A stretch of DNA of 6,666 nucleotides from an uncultured Coriobacteriaceae bacterium. Its GTDB lineage: Bacteria; Actinomycetota; Coriobacteriia; Coriobacteriales; Eggerthellaceae. The stretch covers positions 1 through 6,666 of the forward strand of contig URRZ01000100.1 in assembly GCA_900550385.1 (NCBI GenBank), given 5' to 3'. Shown one piece after another: positions 4,813-6,666 of the stretch; the stretch's first letter is position 1, and every line of letters starts with the position of its first letter. The position numbers and the translations under genes are program-made. The notes beneath the pieces were generated by a model that did no database searches, was not told where the DNA came from, and saw only the letters and a program-made list of their open reading frames with translations.

Positions 4813-5739
4813 CTACCCCTGCTTCACTTTGCGGGCGATGCGGTCGGCGACCGACAGCGCCTCGCGCTTGTCGCCGCCCCAGAACACCACCGCTATCATG
4901 CCCGGGCCGACATGGCTGCCGATGACGGGCCCGATGCTGCTTTCCAGGAACAAGATGGAATCGTCGATCTTCGACAGCGCGTCCTTCAGGCGCTCGGCGT
5001 CCTTGGGGCAGTCGGCGTTGCCGATGAGCACTACGGGCGAACCACCTTGCGTGTCATGCTCTTTTGCGAAGAAATCGGCCATTTGCTTCAGACCCTTCTT
5101 GCGCCCACGCGCGGCGCCCGTGAGTGCCAAGTGCCCCGACGTATCGAAGGTGAGCAGGGGTTTCACATTGAGTGCCGAGCCTGCTGCGGCAACCGATGCG
5201 GGAATGCGTCCGCCGCGGTGCAGCGCATCAAGGTCGTCAACCATGAAAGCGGTTTGCACGAAGTAGCGCGCCTGTTCGGCCCACTCGACCAGCTCTTCTG
5301 CGGAAAGCCCCGAATCGCGCTGGCGCAACGCCTCAAGAACGAGCAAGCCCTCGGGCGTAGAGCCGATCATAAGGTCGACCAAATAGAGCGGAGCATCGGG
5401 GAATTCCTCTTTCACCTGGGCAAGCAACGCCGCCGCAGTTGAGTAGTTCGACGAAAGGCCGCTCGAGAAGCATAGATATACCGTGGGAATGCCGTTTTCG
5501 GCAGCGCGGCGCCATGCCGCTTCGATTGCCGCCGGCGAAGCCTGCGAGGTGCTCGGCGTTTCTCCATTGCGAATCTTCTCGTAGAACTCGTGCGGCGTGA
5601 TGGATTGATAGAAATCGTCCTCGTGGTCGCCATCGCTCATGACGTAATTGAAGTTCAGCGTATCGACGCCTTCGATTTGCAGCATACTCAGCGGCAAATC
5701 GCAGCATGAATCGATGATCAAATTGCATTGCGCGGCCAT
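4813..5739 (-). CDS. DegV family fatty-acid-binding protein
   Basis: A 308-residue cytoplasmic DegV/FakB-type protein. Such proteins bind a single fatty acid; FakB members present it to the kinase FakA for phosphorylation, but no fakA is visible here. Family motifs in order are IIDSCCDLP (8-16), TPSTSQASPAA (61-71), where T64 and S65 are expected to hold the fatty-acid carboxylate, SSGLSSNYSTA (92-102), VDLMIGSTPEG (121-131) and DDLDALHRGGRI with ALNVKPLL (168-196). It ends normally. The start is ATG at 5739, behind AAAGGG with a 5-nt gap; a TTG ten codons upstream is in frame but is less likely. It follows the LysR-type gene on the same strand after a 59-bp gap and is the first of three closely packed genes. 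Lipid scavenging or lipid sensing is inferred from the family. Confidence 0.92.
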   Translation of the reverse strand: MAAQCNLIIDSCCDLPLSMLQIEGVDTLNFNYVMSDGDHEDDFYQSITPHEFYEKIRNGETPSTSQASPAAIEAAWRRAAENGIPTVYLCFSSGLSSNYSTAAALLAQVKEEFPDAPLYLVDLMIGSTPEGLLVLEALRQRDSGLSAEELVEWAEQARYFVQTAFMVDDLDALHRGGRIPASVAAAGSALNVKPLLTFDTSGHLALTGAARGRKKGLKQMADFFAKEHDTQGGSPVVLIGNADCPKDAERLKDALSKIDDSILFLESSIGPVIGSHVGPGMIAVVFWGGDKREALSVADRIARKVKQG

Positions 5740-5744
5740 GAAAT

Positions 5745-5750
5745 CCCTTT
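5745..5750 (-). promoter_or_regulatory. Shine-Dalgarno site of the DegV-family gene
   Basis: AAAGGG on the minus strand lies 5 nt before ATG at 5739 and fixes this start over the in-frame TTG at 5769. The 59-bp gap to the LysR-type gene shows no convincing promoter: TAGACT (5772-5777) is -10-like but lacks a -35 at proper distance. Confidence 0.7.
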
Positions 5751-5798
5751 CTCTCGCACATGTACGCAAAAGTCTACCATGGTTGACGCGGGGAACCG

Positions 5799-6666
5799 CT
5801 AGATATTCCAGCGGGCTTCGAATCGCTGAAGCAGGAACGAATAGAACTCATCGGCCTGCTCGTTCGAGCCGCCGTGGCGAGTTCGCGCGACTTCGATGGT
5901 GCGTACGAATCCCGGCTCAAGAATGGGAGCAAGGCGCGCGCCGGCGCCAAGCTCGCCCCAGCTGTGTTCGGGCCAAAAGCCAACGCCGAGGCCAAGGCCG
6001 ATCATCTTGCGCACGACCGATGGGTTATCGCTCTCGAAGGCGATTGTGGGGCGAAACCCCAGTTTGGCGCATTGCGACAGGCAGAGGTTGCTAATGTTGC
6101 GCGAGCCTGCGAGCATGATGAAGCCGCTGTTTTGCACCTGGGCCAGCGAAATCGCTTCGCCGCGCCCGTTGGTCAAGGCGTCGCTCGCTGCGATGTCGCG
6201 CTCTTCGCCTCCAGGTCTCTCGCCTTTTCCTGGATTGTCGCGAAAACCTGCGTCGGACTCTTTGGCTTCGCGCAGCGCGCGCTCCTCGGTTTCGTCGCCG
6301 TTCGTTGTGGGCACGGCGAGCATGATGCGTTCCTTGAATAGGCGCGCGCCCTTCGCTTCCGGCGTTTTCCCCGTTTGCATGCGCACTTCGATGTCGCACG
6401 GTTCAATTTTGCTGGCGGTTTCGCTGCTCACAATCTGAAACTTTGCCGCGGGGTGTTGAGTGCGCCATTCCGCGACGGCGTCAACGACGATGTTCGAAGC
6501 CGAAACAACGTTGATGCGCACGATCGAGCTGCGCTCTTCGTCGAACCGCGCAAGCTCGCTGGTCGCCGAGTCGATTTCTCCCACCGCTTTCGCGATGCGT
6601 TTGCTGTAGAAGCGCCCTGCTTCAGTAAGGCGAATGCCGCGCCCTTCTGGCTCGAAAAGCTGTACG
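5799..6666 (-). CDS. LysR-type transcriptional regulator (N-terminus beyond the right edge)
   Basis: The reading frame stays open to the window edge, so a 288-residue C-terminal part is visible and roughly 35 residues of the DNA-binding head are missing. The first visible residues, LFEPEGRGIRLTEAGRFYSKRI (3-24), are the end of the LysR winged helix-turn-helix and the start of the linker helix. The rest is the effector-binding domain: IVRINVVSAS, then LFKERIMLAVP, a hydrophilic insertion (about residues 120-172), SLAQVQNSGFIMLAG, and the family-like GLGVGFWPE near the end. The GTG at 6584 is inside the gene and not a start. It lies just upstream of the DegV-family gene on the same strand and could be co-transcribed with it or regulate it; its target and inducer are unknown. 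Confidence 0.9.
   Translation of the reverse strand, partial: VQLFEPEGRGIRLTEAGRFYSKRIAKAVGEIDSATSELARFDEERSSIVRINVVSASNIVVDAVAEWRTQHPAAKFQIVSSETASKIEPCDIEVRMQTGKTPEAKGARLFKERIMLAVPTTNGDETEERALREAKESDAGFRDNPGKGERPGGEERDIAASDALTNGRGEAISLAQVQNSGFIMLAGSRNISNLCLSQCAKLGFRPTIAFESDNPSVVRKMIGLGLGVGFWPEHSWGELGAGARLAPILEPGFVRTIEVARTRHGGSNEQADEFYSFLLQRFEARWNI

Noticed and set aside
3677..5266. 529-residue open frame on the plus strand
   Set aside because: It lies antisense to the dehydrogenase-like and DegV genes, is Arg/Gly/His-rich in the way typical of frame shadows in GC-rich DNA, and shows no domain.

Overview
The window is about two thirds G+C and carries the 5' end of a 16S rRNA gene whose V1/V2 region looks like the class Coriobacteriia (Eggerthellaceae-like, such as Slackia, Adlercreutzia or relatives). 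Family-level placement is a judgement from memory; the genus is not resolved. The high G+C, the gene set and the lack of mobile-element traces fit an ordinary chromosomal housekeeping segment.

Left part (1-852): the first ~377 nt of a 16S rRNA gene on the minus strand, its ~250 nt leader with a boxA-like site and GC-rich hairpins, and a strong consensus promoter (-35 TTGACG, 17 bp, -10 TAATAT) with an A/T-tract upstream. Divergently, on the plus strand, lies cca, the tRNA CCA-adding enzyme (853-2223). The intergenic space before it holds a set of AT-rich palindromes.

Middle (2245-2650): a minus-strand tRNA cluster transcribed in the order Gln(CTG), Glu(CTC), Thr(TGT). All three genes encode their 3' CCA. 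Their promoter is almost a copy of the rRNA promoter: same -35, -10, spacer length, discriminator sequence, and an upstream A-tract at the same distance. A good intrinsic terminator sits between tRNA-Glu and tRNA-Thr, so tRNA-Thr may depend on read-through. cca converges on the tRNA cluster and ends 21 nt from tRNA-Thr.

Right part (2805-6666): four minus-strand protein genes. In order of transcription they are a LysR-type regulator (N-terminus beyond the window edge), a DegV-family fatty-acid-binding protein, a divergent 3-hydroxyisobutyrate/6-phosphogluconate dehydrogenase-like protein with a His/Asp/Tyr-rich tail, and a PflX-type (COG1313) radical SAM protein. The last three are separated by 5 and 11 nt and are very probably one transcription unit. 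The dehydrogenase-like protein has lost the usual catalytic Lys and its partner Asn, so it may be a sensor, scaffold or metal-handling protein instead of an enzyme.

No CRISPR array, transposon, phage gene or clear new defence system is present. The best leads are the degV / dehydrogenase-like / radical SAM operon, the shared stable-RNA promoter architecture, and the terminator inside the tRNA cluster.
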